DNA of 64,000 bases from Trichoplax adhaerens (taxonomy: Eukaryota > Placozoa > Uniplacotomia > Trichoplacea > Trichoplacidae), in NCBI RefSeq assembly GCF_000150275.1, contig NW_002060978.1:124001-188000 (forward strand), given 5' to 3'. Numbering within the stretch: position 1 is the stretch's first letter; each line of letters begins with the position of its first letter. Below the pieces are notes generated by a model. It made no database searches, had not been told where the DNA came from, and saw only the letters and a program-made list of their open reading frames with translations. Position numbers and translations under genes: made by a program. Below are positions 13,690 through 26,868 of this stretch, piece by piece.

Positions 13690-14850
13690 TAAAGCTGCTC
13701 CCAAAATTTGAAATTGAGGTAAGTTAATATTTTCAGATTGTATCTATGAATTGCAATTTAGGTCTGCTACGAAAATGTTTCAAGTACGATATGCTTCTTT
13801 CTGAATCAGTTTTGCTAGAAATACAGAATACATTAAAGTAATTCAAATATATCACGGTTAAAAAATTAATTCTCCACTGTAAGATATCAGTGTTATTAGT
13901 ATGCTTTTATTGGATCAAGTTTACTCAATAGTTTATAAATTGAAGTAAGATAATATTTTCTCAATAAAAATAAATCCTAATTCGTGTTCTGGCACAAAAT
14001 AATTGTATGTGCATTATGCTACAATATAAATTAAGTCTACTCTATAAATTTTTAATTGATATAATTTAATATTTTGGAATTAAATATAAATTCTAATCGT
14101 ATTTCTATTCTTAGAATGATTCTGTTCGGATCACGTCTGTCTAGAAAAATTGAAATGAAGCAAATTACCCAACAGCTTATAAACTGAGGATATTTAATAG
14201 TTCCAGATTCAATATAATTCAAATCACTTTCTGCTTTGCTATATTTCTACCCATAGTATTCTTTTATTTGAAGCAAGTCTACACAACATATTATAAATTG
14301 AAGCAGCTCAATATTTTCCAACTAAATGTAAATTATAGTCGAATTTCTTCTGTGCAATAATTATACCCATAATATACTTTTAATTCGAATTAAATCAACT
14401 CAGCAACTTATAAATTGAGGTAAGGTTTATGATTTCTAACGAAATATAAATTTTTATCCTATTTCTGCTGAGTAATACTTCTATCTATGGTATGGATCTG
14501 TTTAAAGGAAAATTTATGATACCGTTTATAAAATAAAGCAACGTAATGTTTTTCGATTACATACTCGCATGGTATAAATACAATTCCTATCTATACCATG
14601 AAATATTGATATTCTCAAGAAACTAGTATTTAAAGTAAATCTGCTTAATAGCTTGTAAATCCAGGCAAATTTATATTTCTTCATTCAATGTAAATCTCAA
14701 TTCGATCTCTAATATTCAATATTTATAACCATTACAAATATGTGTATACCTACTGTCACCTGAATTGAATCTACTTGAAGAATTATAAATTGCAGCTATA
14801 TAATATTTCAAAGTTTCAATATTTCAAATATTTTTTAATTACTCTAAAAC
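13690..14850. repeat. degenerate tandem array, unit about 120 bp, roughly ten copies
   Basis: The landmark 'cttataaattgaggtaag' and variants recur at about 13,709, 13,932, 14,041, 14,175, 14,290, 14,406, 14,525, 14,650 and 14,780. Three consecutive copies lie almost exactly 120 bp apart. A second landmark, 'aatataaattctaatc', follows each at a fixed offset. Copies are diverged; flanks fade gradually, so the array may begin near 13,450. Confidence 0.7.
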
Positions 14851-16670
14851 GCTTTTTGGAACATTTCTACTACTTGACTTCATTGCGATAGAATCTCAGT
14901 TCTATTGGTGTTGCATGAACTAGTCACGAAATGATTATATATTTAATTAAACTGATGATTAGTAGGATAAAATAAAGCAATATTGTATTAGTGATATAGT
15001 TGTGTCTACATTCTTCATCAATGTTATTATTAGCGGCTACCTATGGCTTTCCTTTTCATCTATAAATTGAGATTATCATGTTGTTGTTGACTTGCCAATT
15101 TCAAGTAAACAACTGGACAAATATTAAAGTATGAAGATATTTCTCTTCCAATTTATCGTCATCGATAAGTAAAGACATAATATCATATACTTATGATAGT
15201 TTTATCCGAATTGAATAAATCATGTATGTTTGTTGTCGGTGAACATTTAGAAGGAACGTAACTAATTTCTTCATTTATTTTCTTCTATCTTGACAATCAT
15301 CGTCACATTAGAGTAAAATATGATGATGCGGACATCAAGGAAAATGTCATTGAATGATGGATAGTTCGTGCTAGTTCATGTTGCTATTCTATTATTTTGC
15401 TAATCACCAAGGCAGCCTAGTCAGGCTAGACTATCAAACATGATTGAAAATAATTGATTTGATTGGAAATGGGATAAAATTAGGTATTGTTTTCTCATCA
15501 GCTGCATGTACAATAGATTTGAGTTTTAATTATATAGTTAATAGAATATTTCTAGCCATCATTGCTTTTATCTATCATCTAGGGCAGGATCTAAAATTAG
15601 TTCTTTTTCTTCTCTTTTTTATTTTCAAAATAGAATAACGTATTATTGATGGGAGAATAATTAAAAGATGATGATTCTATCCAAAGTCGAAGAAAGACTT
15701 TTATTAAATTTGATTAAACATCAATCGCATATTGTATCGAAGCTTTCTTCTGCAAGTAACATTCAGAAAAAGTTGAAGTCGTTAAAGTAGAGCTTGAATG
15801 ACAGAACAACTTTATATCGTTGGCATTTACGCGTAGCAGAGTAGCAATTCGAACCAAAAATTTTCAACAGCTTCCATTCCTATCCACCCATACCGTCCTT
15901 GGTCAACTTTGGCGTCCTCATCTTCCGATCTTCATATTCTCTATGTCTTAGTAAAGCATACGAAGTAAGTGCTTACTCATTCGTCTGTATTTTAAATATT
16001 AATACGCTAGTAAAATGGTTTAAACTTTGTTGATAGCTTTTTCGATTTATTTTACTATCCAAAATGATGCTAGCAATCTTAGCGGGTTTATTATTTGTTT
16101 CGATTTATATCCTACTCTGTTTTTGACTTTCCCATTTTAAAATGTCCTTAACAACCAAAATGGCGAATGATTAGTCTATTTTCCTCTCCTCCAATATACT
16201 CCCATGAATCTATTATAGTCCTTTAACTTATTATTCCACATAATGATGTAAACTTAAAACTTAAAAATTTTTGTAATTAAGTCCAGTAGAAATGAATTCA
16301 ACGGGTAAACTATCGATCCACACTACTGGGTTATGTTATTTTAATTGTGGTATCTTATTTGCGTCCCATTTCACTTCTTTCCCATTCTTGAAACGATTAT
16401 CTATATGTAGTGAAACACACAGAAATGGGCGATCATCTATTGCTTTATGATTTATAGCAGCTAAACGTAATGTTGATAATGGTTATATTGAACTAGCCAT
16501 TATTGAACTTTAGATATCGATTAAGGCAGAAAAATTATTTCTATCATTCTTTTTTTTTATATTTTTAGTCATCTTTACTTACTAATAGTGTTTGTGATCT
16601 TTTCCTTCATAACCTTGATTAATTACAATTACTCGTTTTAAAATATCGATCGGATTAAGCTGAAATTGTT
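14851..16670. other. intergenic, no gene seen
   Basis: No recognisable exon on either strand. A 64-codon hydrophobic open frame at 15,444-15,638 has no supporting features. Around 15,850-15,950 base composition is slightly richer in G+C but without an open frame. Confidence 0.4.
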
Positions 16671-17680
16671 GAAGGTAAGCGAGATGATGATTGAAATGGA
16701 AGGAGATTACTTGGCTATACGATGGAAATAAGGTTCTTGAATACGTTAATTGCATTTTCCCTTAACTGGCCGAAACTATCTGGTAGACCTTCTCTTAAGC
16801 GAGAGGAGATTAAATTTGAATGAGAATACCAAGCTACGCTAATGAAATAATGTTCTTAACCACGTTAATTGCAATATTCCTTGACCGATAGAAACTATCC
16901 AGCAGACCACCGTATTAAATTAGATTGAAATGCCCGGCCATATTATGGAGATTGTTCTGAAGACGTTGATTGCGTTTTCACTTGATCAATGAAAACAGTC
17001 TTATAGACTATCATTAGAGTGACAGGATGATTAAAAATTGGAATAAAAATATCGGTCTAGCTTCAGAAATAAGGCTGTTATACACATTTATTGCAATTTC
17101 TCTTGATTGATAAAAGCTATCTAGTTGGCTATTAAATTTGAATCAAATACCAGGCCATATTATGGAAATAGTTCTGAGGTCATTGATTACGTTTTATCTT
17201 GATCGATGGCAACTTTCTTGTAGACTATTGCTCGAGTGAGAGGATGATTAAAATCGGAATGAAAAGCCGGTCTATGATATGGAAATAACGCTCACACATT
17301 TTCATAGCGATTTCTCATGATCGATGGAAAAGTTAGGTAGGCTATTCAATTGAATGAGAGTACCTGGCTATGCCTCGGAAATAATGTTCTTAAAGCACGT
17401 TGATCGCATTTTTCCTTGACCGATAAAAACTGTCTGGCAGATTATTCAATTCCAATGAGAATATTAGGCTATTCCATGGAAATAAAACCCTTGAACATAT
17501 TGATTGCATTTTCTCTGGATTGATGGAAACCGCCTAGTAAACTATAAGTGAAATAATGATTCAACTAGAATGAGAATACTGGTCTATGTTATGCCAATAA
17601 CGTTCTTGAATACATTGATTTACATTTTATATTGGCCGATGAAAACGATCTGGATAATTCTCTTTTTAATAAAGCTATGA
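16670..17680. repeat. degenerate tandem array, unit about 100-120 bp, nine copies
   Basis: The landmark 'ttgcattttcccttgaccga' followed by 'aaactatct-gtagac' recurs at about 16,751, 16,868, 16,970, 17,091, 17,187, 17,305, 17,405, 17,505 and 17,620. Between landmarks each copy carries a block like 'gaatgagaatac-ggctatg-tatggaaata'. This is one of the clearest arrays in the window by eye. Confidence 0.75.
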
Positions 17681-18890
17681 TGAACATTGAGGATGATAGA
17701 GAAAAGTAGTATACTTCACGGATGCTGCCATATCAACCGGCCTGCTGAATAGGATCAACTTGTTGATGGCAGAAGTAAAAGAGAGCAAAAAATTATACTG
17801 CAGTATACTTACCGTACTCGTCAATATTTAGTCCATGATTAGGACACCAATAACAGCAATAAATTAAAATTTAAATATAACTTGATTGTATTATATTACA
17901 GTCGAAATAGCAATGATTTATATGGATATGGTATCATATTGGTCAAAGATAGGATGCAAATTAATTTAGTATTAACAGAGTGATCATGTGAAAAATGAAA
18001 ACGAACTGCTCCATCATGATGGAGACATAGTGTACAAGGATTTCATTGGATTATCCATCCACCATACCCATCATAAAGTGTCACTTTCTTCTTCACTTTC
18101 CTCAACATCTCCATCATGGCTTTGTATTCTTATTAGAGTGATGATTAACGAGTATCTATTCATCAAATGGGATGTCTATTAATACGGGTGTTAATCATGC
18201 ATGACATGGCGTTGACTACAAGGGAGCGAGAAAAATTCAACGTGATTAAAAAATTACTTTTGGAGTCGTTTAGCCATGGGTAGTTGTGGCCAAGGCTAGA
18301 TTATTTTACTGGGCTGCTTGCTGTCTCATTTTTCTGGAGGTTTAATACTGCTGACAACTAATATGCAGCGATGTTATGCTCAGAGAAGGAATGGCGATAC
18401 TTTTGGGATCAATCAACGGCTATTCTCTGCCGTTGCGTAGCTACCGCTATTTTTCTCGATATGAATTCTACCTTCTTTATTGCTTCCATTAATTAATCTG
18501 ATATGTATTAACCATTTTATACATTCTGAGAACAACTAGTCCGTAGATTATAGACATTGTTTCTAAATTACTATGAGTCATAAAATTATCAATCGTAAAG
18601 TGAGCTCGGCTGGGAGATTCTAGCAGCATCAATGATGATTTTAATGGTGTTCTTCTTGAAAATTTCATATTAACTTCAAGTACATGCATGGAATTTTATG
18701 ACATGTAATCACAGTGGGTTAAGACCATTGTTTGCATAAAGAAATGCTTTCATGTTCTAGTTAGACTAAAGATTAACAGCAAGTTTAAGGGAAAATCTTT
18801 CATAACAGAGAGCTAGTCCTTTGCCGTGATTGGAATAATGCCATAATTGTTCTGAAAGTACTTTGCGATAAAATCAAAGTTAATATAGAG
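17681..18890. other. intergenic, no gene; one perfect 16-bp palindrome
   Basis: No recognisable coding exon. The segment at about 18,010-18,025 contains the perfect palindrome ctccatcatgatggag, and half of it (ctccatcatgg) recurs about 100 bases downstream. The stretch 18,230-18,450 is richer in G+C than its surroundings and could be a relic of older functional sequence, but it is closed in all frames. Confidence 0.4.
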
Positions 18891-18899
18891 AGGCAAATG

Positions 18900-19650
18900 G
18901 TTTTCAGCTGTTTGAGATTTTACGATTTATTTTAAATGTAGGATCAATTCACTCGTATTAGGATGAAGAAACATTAATAAACATATTAGAATGAAATTAT
19001 ATACGAATAATAGCGTTAAAGATAGGAGTATGGACGATCCCAGGGTGTCTTTGCCTCTACTGTATAGTTTATTTTAAAAGTAGTGGTCGATGTAATTATT
19101 TTGGAATCAAGAAACCTTGATAAATATTTTAGATTAAAGTTGGGATTAGTGATCATGGTAAGAATAAAGGAGATCGTAGTCTATCTTTGCTTATACTTTT
19201 AATTTATTTGGGGTTTCATGCAATACCGTCGTGTTGGAAGGAAGAAGCTGTCGTGATCTATTTTAGAATATGAAGTTAGGTTAATAAAGATGATAAGAGT
19301 CAAAGAATCTTAGTCTATCTTTGCTTGTACGCCTAATTTATTTTAGCTTTTGAGTTCATGCCGTTGTGATGGAATGAGAAAACTTTCATGATCTATTTCA
19401 GAATAAAAATTGTATTAACGATAAGAATAAAGAGGATCTTGGTCTATCTTCGCATGTATAATTTATTTTAGCCTTTGAGTTCAAACAGCTGTTTTGAATT
19501 GATGAACTTTCATGGCCTATTTTAGATTCAGCCTTAACTATTAGAGCAGAGAGAATCTTAGTTTATCTTCGCTCTTGCAATTCAATTTAACTTTTGGTTT
19601 CATGCACTTGTTATGGAACGAGAAAACTTTCATAGTCCATTTTAGAATCC
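18900..19650. repeat. degenerate tandem array, unit about 118-133 bp
   Basis: The landmark 'cttagtctatctttgcttgt' recurs at about 19,048, 19,180, 19,313, 19,442 and 19,560, each followed by 'aatttattttagc' and then 'gagttcatgccgttgtgatg' plus 'aactttcatgatctatttt'. The two central copies are the best conserved; edges are eroded. Confidence 0.7.
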
Positions 19651-20399
19651 AGTCAGCGTTGCGAGTTAGAGTAAATATATTTTCGGTTTACCTTAACACT
19701 GCCATTTAAGTTGTTCTGCAAAAAAAATTCCATGATTTACTTCATTACGGGTACAAATTTAGCTTTAAACAGAAGTATGGTAAATGTCTACTTGAATTGC
19801 TTTAAGTTATCTGCATTGATTCATATTTTCACTGAGATAAATATCGAAGGATAAAAGCAAAATTTTTTCATACCAGCAATCCTTGGCGAGATTGAAAATA
19901 GTTGCTGCAATAAAGCAATCATACAGATAGGATTAGTGCTAGTTTGTCTAATGAGCCATAATCAAAAATAAGAGCAATCCAATTCTAAATTCATTTTACC
20001 TTTCATCATCGATTATTGAAGTAGTTGCTCCGGATCAAATAATATCTAACTCTATAACGTTCTAAGTAATCAAGTTGAAATGAGCAAGAAGAGCAAAAGT
20101 TCTTCAGCCTATTCTTGTAATACTGTACAGTATTTGAAAAGGTCATGGACCTGTTTCAATCCGGTGACTAATGCGCTTTATACGAGTGTAAAAGTGAGTA
20201 AGAGATCCAATAATTTCAATATAGTTTAGATGTGGTATCGATATCACTCTTATAATACTAATGGGTGGAAGAAGAACGTCAATCATTATAATGCAGTTTG
20301 GCTATAGTAAATATGGTTAGTCTAGATGTGCTAGATAGAGTTTCAATATGTTCATCTAGTTATCGATTAACAAAATAGAGTATCCATGTTACCTTGTAC
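19651..20399. other. spacer between two tandem arrays
   Basis: No gene seen. The last part (from about 20,070) already has fragments resembling the following array, such as 'aatgagcaagaagagcaaaa'. Confidence 0.4.
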
Positions 20400-21140
20400 A
20401 GTAATATTAAAATGAAGAAGAAGAGCCATACTCACGCCGATAGAAGGTCGAGATAACTCTTTATGATTATGTAAAAGCGACAAAAAAGAGTCGCTTTAAT
20501 TACTCGTTGCAGTTAGGATCGATATTAATCTGAAGAATAATGTCAATATAAAGAAGAAAGACCCACCAATTTAGAATTAGAATCGAGAATACTCCTTCAA
20601 ATAATATCAAAGTGAAGAGAAAAGCTACATCAATTGCCTTTAGAATCTAGATTACTCTTTAAATAATGTCAAAGTGGAGAAGAAAGCTCCACTAGCTTCA
20701 ATTAGAAGCGATATTACTCTTAAGAATAATGTAAAAGTGAAGAAGAAAGCCACACCATTTGCTATTAGCATCGATGTTGTTCTTTACAATAATATCGAGT
20801 GAAGAAGAAAGCTCCATCTGTTTCAATTAGAATCGTTATTACTCTTAAAAGTAATCAGTGTCAAGTGATGAAGAAAGTCACAATAATTACAGTTAGCCTC
20901 ATTATTAGTCTTTGGAATAATGTCAGAGCGAAAAAGAAAGCCACACTAGTTTCAATTAAAATCGATATTGCTCATTAAAATAAATAATAAATGTCAAAGT
21001 GATGAAGGAAGCCACGCCAATGGCAATTAGAATCGATATTACTCTTTACAATAACAGAAAAATGGGGATAAGGCCACAATAATGTCAATATAGGATCGAT
21101 ATTACTCTTCATGATGATATCGAATTGAAGAAGAAAAGTC
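20400..21140. repeat. tandem array, unit about 60-70 bp, at least ten copies
   Basis: A purine-rich block 'gtgaagaagaaagccaca' recurs about every 65 bp (near 20,411, 20,545, 20,612, 20,671, 20,738, 20,799, 20,867, 20,932, 21,003, 21,062 and 21,126). It is interleaved with 'tagaatcgatattactcttt' and 'aataatgtcaaag'. The two strands differ sharply in purine content. No reading frame runs through it. Confidence 0.75.
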
Positions 21141-21379
21141 ATAATATTTTGAACAAATTAAGCTACGTGCCCAATACCGTAGCAGTAGGCTAATGCTGTC
21201 GCATATGGTGCAATTTTTCCTAGTATCTATAAATCTGAATGTTGTGGTCTTGGATGAAAGAATAATCATAAGGCATTTAATCATGAAGTCAAAATAAACA
21301 AGAAGAGAGGGAAAACACGATATCACTGTATTTTAGACTTGGTTAACTACACAAATTAACGAGATTAGAAAAAGTTAAA

Positions 21380-22210
21380 GTATTTTAAACGTCGGCAAAG
21401 AGGATTCATGTCCTCGCATAAGATCACTTAGTATATTTAATAGCCTTAATAACGAAGTAAACTTGAGTAAAAAGGAGCTTGTAATTTCACTATATTTTAT
21501 CCTTCGATGAGGTGGACTACTGTTATTATTTAGAAATAAATTTAAAGTGAACAAGAAGAGAGGGGGAGGAGGGTTGGGAATATCTTCACTCTAATTTCGT
21601 CTTCGTCGAAGAGGATTGATGTCGTCGCTTAGTATCCAGAATATTCTCAATCATGAAACCAACGTGAGCAAAAAGGGCTGAAGTAATTTTACGGTATTTT
21701 AACCGACGTTATGGAGGCGTTATTTAGGATCATTTAGTGTCTATATTATTATCAATAACAAAGTCGATTTGAGGGAAACGAGCCAAAGGAATCTCACGGT
21801 ATATTAACCTTTAACAAGGATTAATGTCGTTGTTCAGGATCATCTAGTATCTATCTATAATGCACATATTCTTAATTATGAAGTCCATGTGAATAGAAAG
21901 AAGTAAAGGAACTTTACGGTATTTAACCTTAGACGATGAGGATTAATGTTGATGTTGTTATTTATAGTCATCTAGTATTTACAATATTTTTAATAACGGA
22001 ATCAATGCGAGTAGAAAGAGCCATAGAATTTTCACGGTATTTTAATCTTCGACAAGGAGGATTAATGCCGTTGTTTAGGATCATCTCATGGTTATAATAA
22101 TTCTAATAACGAAATCAACGTTAGTGCGACAAAGTGGATTAATATCGTTAGCTAGGATAATCTAATATCAACAATATTCTTAATTGTAAAGTTAAGGTGA
22201 GTAAAACGAG
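21380..22210. repeat. degenerate tandem array, unit about 105-120 bp
   Basis: The block 'aggattaatgtcgttgttta' followed by 'ggatcatctagtatctat' recurs near 21,398, 21,607, 21,711, 21,813, 21,935, 22,050 and 22,130. A second landmark, 'aacgaagtcaacgtgagtaa' then 'aagagcc', precedes each. It directly follows the 65-bp array and is unrelated to it in sequence. Confidence 0.7.
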
Positions 22211-22619
22211 CCAAAGTAATTTCATTATAAGTTGGGAAACAAGACAGTGAACTCAATAGTGTAGCATAGGATAGAATGATGTCTTTATTATGCTTTAGAA
22301 TCAAGCCAAATTAAACATGATAAAGGAAAAATATATCATTTCACTTCATTTTAGTCTTCTTGAGATGAATTGATGCAGCTCTTTAGCATTATTCCATGTC
22401 GAAACGGTGATATTCTATAATATAGAGTCGAAGTCGACAAGAAGTGAAAAATCATTGTCAATTAATCATCTTTGGTAGCGTCAGAAGCGCATGCAGTCAT
22501 CTAAGATACAATATTGATGCTCTTTTACTATCCAGTGTCATTTTCCAGTCGAGCATATACTATTTTCCATTAATTAATAATTTATCTAGTCTCCAATCAA
22601 TAATCGCTACAATCAGCCA

Positions 22620-23060
22620 TTCAAATCGATATTCATCCTATTTTAATCTACTAAAAATAGATTATTCGTAGTGGATAATCGTTGCCGGTAGACTATCACT
22701 ACCATCAGCTCTTCAGGCCATTATTCATCCTGTTTCAATCCTTCGCAGATAGATTATTCCTCGAGGTATTAGTCACCATCAGGCTATATACATCACTTAT
22801 TTAAGCTAAAATTTATCTTTTTTCAGTCCATCGAAGACCAATTATCCCTCAGGGAGGCAGTTGCCATAGGGCTATATCCGCTACCTGCTCTTGAAGCCAA
22901 TACGTGTCCTAATTCAATCAGTCCAAGATAAGTTATTCCTACTAGATCATAGTTATAATCAAGTTAGAACTATCAAGAGCTCCTCAGGCCAAATTCGTTA
23001 TATTACAGTCAATCTAAGATATATCAATTAATTATTATTGGGGGTAGTAGTTGCTATCAG
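22620..23060. repeat. tandem array, unit about 90-93 bp, five copies
   Basis: The block 'ttcaatccttcgaagataga' followed by 'ttattcct' and 'gtagttgccatcaggctat' recurs near 22,640, 22,733, 22,823, 22,913 and 23,006 at very regular spacing. The array ends about 110 bases before the MGCSSSS exon candidate. Confidence 0.65.
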
Positions 23061-23172
23061 ATTATAACGATATTAAACATCTTCTCCATAAATCGAATAT
23101 TCAAGCGAAATTTACTATTCAATATAGAGAAGCTAATCTTTGCTGTCTTCATATTATTAATAGGATTTTATC

Positions 23173-23361
23173 ATGGGTTGTTCATCATCTTCCAATTCGA
23201 AAATACCAATTAATGTCGTCAAACCTGAAAGTACAAGAGCATCGACCATTAAATCGGATAGTCGGAATTTGGAAGAAGAAAAATCGCCTACATCTAGCCA
23301 ATCAACCAAAGGGAGTAAGAATAAAATATCGTTCACCAACAGAAAAATAGCAGAAACGAAA
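23173..23361 (+). CDS. candidate first coding exon with N-myristoylation start (partial gene)
   Basis: An ATG opens 63 codons beginning M-G-C-S-S-S-S, the classic N-terminus for N-myristoylation on Gly2 and palmitoylation on Cys3. The rest is hydrophilic, rich in Ser, Lys and Thr, and looks disordered. The frame meets a strong splice donor (AAA|GTAAGT) at 23,362 in phase 0. I do not recognise the protein and found no unambiguous second exon. One observation: the thioredoxin exon starting at 27,166 also begins in phase 0, so this exon could be an alternative 5' end of that gene, giving a lipid-anchored thioredoxin. It could equally belong to an unrelated gene, or be chance. Confidence 0.4.
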
Positions 23362-26300
23362 GTAAGTCAGTATCACCTGGTTGGTGTCATTAATATCAAT
23401 CGATACGTTTTTCTACTCTACTTCTTTTTTTGTTATGATGGATTAACTTTATGAAACTAAAATCATTTCCTAAAATTTTTTTCTATACGTTAAAAGCAAA
23501 GTATTGTTGTGTATCATCTTCCATTCCCATCATTGCTTTATTCCATGTGCTTTACCAGCATGGTCGTTTCTTCTCGATTATGATGTAGGCTTTTACTATA
23601 GACATTAAAAATTCTTTAGGGGCTTTCATAAAGCTAAATGGACTAAGTATTTAATAATATGATGTAATAGCAAGCATGATTTTACCCCTACTTTTATATA
23701 TTATGATACAGTAGTGTCTTTAACGGCCGACGATTCTTGCTAACACTCTATTTTATTTCTTTGTAACTTCTCATATGCAAAGTATTTTTAAGAGCGAGCC
23801 TTACTTATACTTAGATCGAAATAGTTTGTTAGCTGCACCCAATTTATTCTCAATGATTATTTCCAACTCTATTTTGACCAATGAATATTCTATCGACTAA
23901 GAGAGTTACTAGCTGTCGTTATTAGCCGATTAGCGGTAGCTTATCTCATGTCTTAGCGGCTATTGACTTGTAAAGAGATTTTATTTAGAAGTAAATCTAT
24001 CTCTATTGGATTTTAACTTGTATAGACAGCTTATTCCTATTCTATGCCCTTATTGAGCGAGTATTTGGTGATTTACTATAGTAATTCTTCTTCTAGCCCA
24101 TCATAATTCTTGTCAGGGGTAGAACTTTATTGAACTTCTATTTACACAGATACCTTAGCCCTGTTCTATCCCTTTCTGAGTAAACATTTGGCAATTTGCT
24201 TTTGCTATTTTTCTTCAAAATGGACCCGTTCTAATGACAGCTTGATTAGGAGATAATAATTTCTAAAATAGTCTAGCATAAAAGATTATATGCGGTTGTA
24301 TAACTTGTATTAAAATAAGATCTGAAAGATTAACTAGGTAGTTCTAATTAGATTATATACAACAGATTATAGATGTTATTACAATCGCTAATATCCGTAT
24401 CTAACAATTGAACATTGCATCCGTTCATAAAATACTTTATCATTTTCTTGATTTTAATCACATATGCGACTGTGTTTAACAAATAAAACATGAAAAAATT
24501 CCATTGCTAGATAAAGCTGATCTTTTTTAAAATACGTTGTATCTGACATCTATTTTCGTTTGCTGTAGCTATGTTACCCGAAGCTACTGGATGTTCATTC
24601 TATTCATGTGTATAGCTGATATAAAATCTAGGTTGATTTTAACATTGCAACGGATAATCATCCATTGATCACATAAACAACCTAATGCAATCACAACAAC
24701 GTATACCTCTAAATAACCTCTCTATATTCAATATACCAGAAAAAACGAAATCGTATTTGCTTAATTATATTTATCATTAGTCATCTAAAATGCAAGCTAC
24801 CAGTGTGCCTTTGCTATTCCCAAAGATACGATCAAGAATCGAATTAATCTTTGCATTATCTAAATTAAAACGACAGGCTACGAGATTTGTTTATTTTATT
24901 TTCATAATGGATGTTACTGTACACTCGTACTAACAATCAAAGTACCATATTCCAACTCCAAATACCTTACCCTAGACTTTCTTTATTACCGATGAATTAG
25001 CAAACTACCAATACTCATTTAAAATTAAGGCAAATGAAATTGATCTTGTGATTTATTGCATAAAACCGACAATCAGATTACCCTTTCTACTACACAAATT
25101 AAACTACGAGCTCTGAGATTTGTTAGTTTATTTCCACAGCATCAACTAAACTTTCTTTATGTATACACAAGTATATTAAAGAATTTTACGTTAATCATGA
25201 CGCAATAATTGAATCACAAAAGATACAGAGTCGACCATAGTCTCTTTGTACAGGGGTTTATTATAAAATTTTATTGTAATAAAGACACGATATCCTTATT
25301 GCATTAGTTAACCGTCAACTAAACTCTCTTATCTAGGGATAAATGAGGAAATTTTATATTAGTCCATCAATCATAGCACGAAATTATAATTACGGTTGAT
25401 ATGTCGTCAATTAAACTGTCTTCATATTCGAATAAATCTAGGAAATTACTAGAAGTCATTAAATTGATTCTACATAAACAATCGTCTTTCCCTTTTTAGC
25501 GCACAAATCTAAAACACGAGCTGCAATTTATTAGTTTCTCGTACTTAATCTTATCATAACGACAACACATTCTAACTTCATATCGGTACGGTATGCTGCT
25601 AACTAAAACCCCTTTCTTTATAGTAAACTAGTCCTACAACCCGTCGTGTTGTTGATGGACTGTGTCTTATAACGTTATTTACATTTGTTCTTAAATATGT
25701 ACGTTAGAGTTATGCAATTCTTGCTAAGGAAGTTATCAGTAGTCATTTAACCGAGCTGATGATTAAATTTTGACGATCCATTATAGATGATCATAAATCC
25801 GGTTATCCTTTCTACTATTGTGCCCATATTCAAAATACCAACTATAAAATATGCTTGTTTCATTTCATATAATAATCGATCTTCTATTGGTAATCATTGT
25901 TCAATATTCCAATAATAGCATATCATCAAATAAACTCGTTGTATCGAGAAAATTGGGAAGTAATTTTAATATTCTAAGCAAGTCGATTCACTTTATCGAT
26001 GATTGTTATTAATCCTAGACTGATAAACAAGAATCAGCTAACTCTTTGTGCTGCACAGTTTTAAACTGTAAGTCTGAAGATTGACTAGCAACATTTATGA
26101 CTCAAATTCTGCTAATTATTTAATAGTTTCTAGCGCAATTTCTATCGACAATGATGATCAACAATAATGTTCTTGTAAGAAAAGTGGGACAATTAAAGAA
26201 TAAATGAGTGCTAAGGACTTGTATAGCGAGAAAATTGGGATGTAACTATTTCAGATAGCAATTACTGGATTGTAATTACGTCCAGCAACAATAGATTTTT

Positions 26301-26868
26301 GAACGCTGTTCACAGTATCTTAAGGGTATTGTCTTGTTATTAGTAGAAAAGACCAAATTGATTGTTATTTTACTCCAATTTTTGCTATTAGTATGTTCAC
26401 TTTATTATTGGTTCATAAGCAACTCTACTGTCTATCTGAATAAATGATTAGATCGTTTACGTCGTATTGTATGCTTGCAATGGAATAAAAAATGAACTTT
26501 ACTTAATAAGTATCATGATAGAATGATAGGGCGCTATCGGGGAAAGAAAGGATACGTAGGTTGAAGTTGTCATAGCAACAGGATCAAAAATGATAGCAAA
26601 AACCTTTCATAGTCTAGATTTAATCGACAGAAGTAATTTAAAATTGAAAAAGAAACGGCAAATAAAAGAATTAATCATTTTGGCCGTGACAAAAAAATGG
26701 GATGATCTCATATGACTTGAACAGCTGTTTATAGTTATAGACAGGGTATCGTTGAATATTTTGTGTATCTTTTAGTAGGGTATTAATATTTATTAGCTAT
26801 TAGCTGTGGTAAATTAAAAGAAAAGATAAGCCTTCGTCGTATTAGTTATCCAATTCATTCTCGAAAAG
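23362..26868. other. long intergenic or intronic stretch with weak tandem structure
   Basis: No coding exon was recognised. Between about 24,860 and 25,630 fragments such as 'aaactacgagctctgagatt' followed by 'tgttagttta' and 'cgtcaactaaactctctta' recur several times at roughly 95-170 bp. This suggests another, very eroded tandem array. It would be intron 1 if the exon at 23,173 is joined to thioredoxin. Confidence 0.4.

Noticed and set aside
18010-18025. Perfect 16-bp palindrome ctccatcatgatggag
   Set aside because: A single occurrence; with 64 kb of AT-rich DNA, isolated short palindromes are expected, so it is recorded but not raised as a finding.
4000-23060. CRISPR-like or transposon interpretation of the repeat arrays
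   Set aside because: Units are diverged, have no fixed repeat-spacer pattern and no associated cas, transposase or reverse transcriptase coding sequence; eukaryotic gene structure surrounds them.
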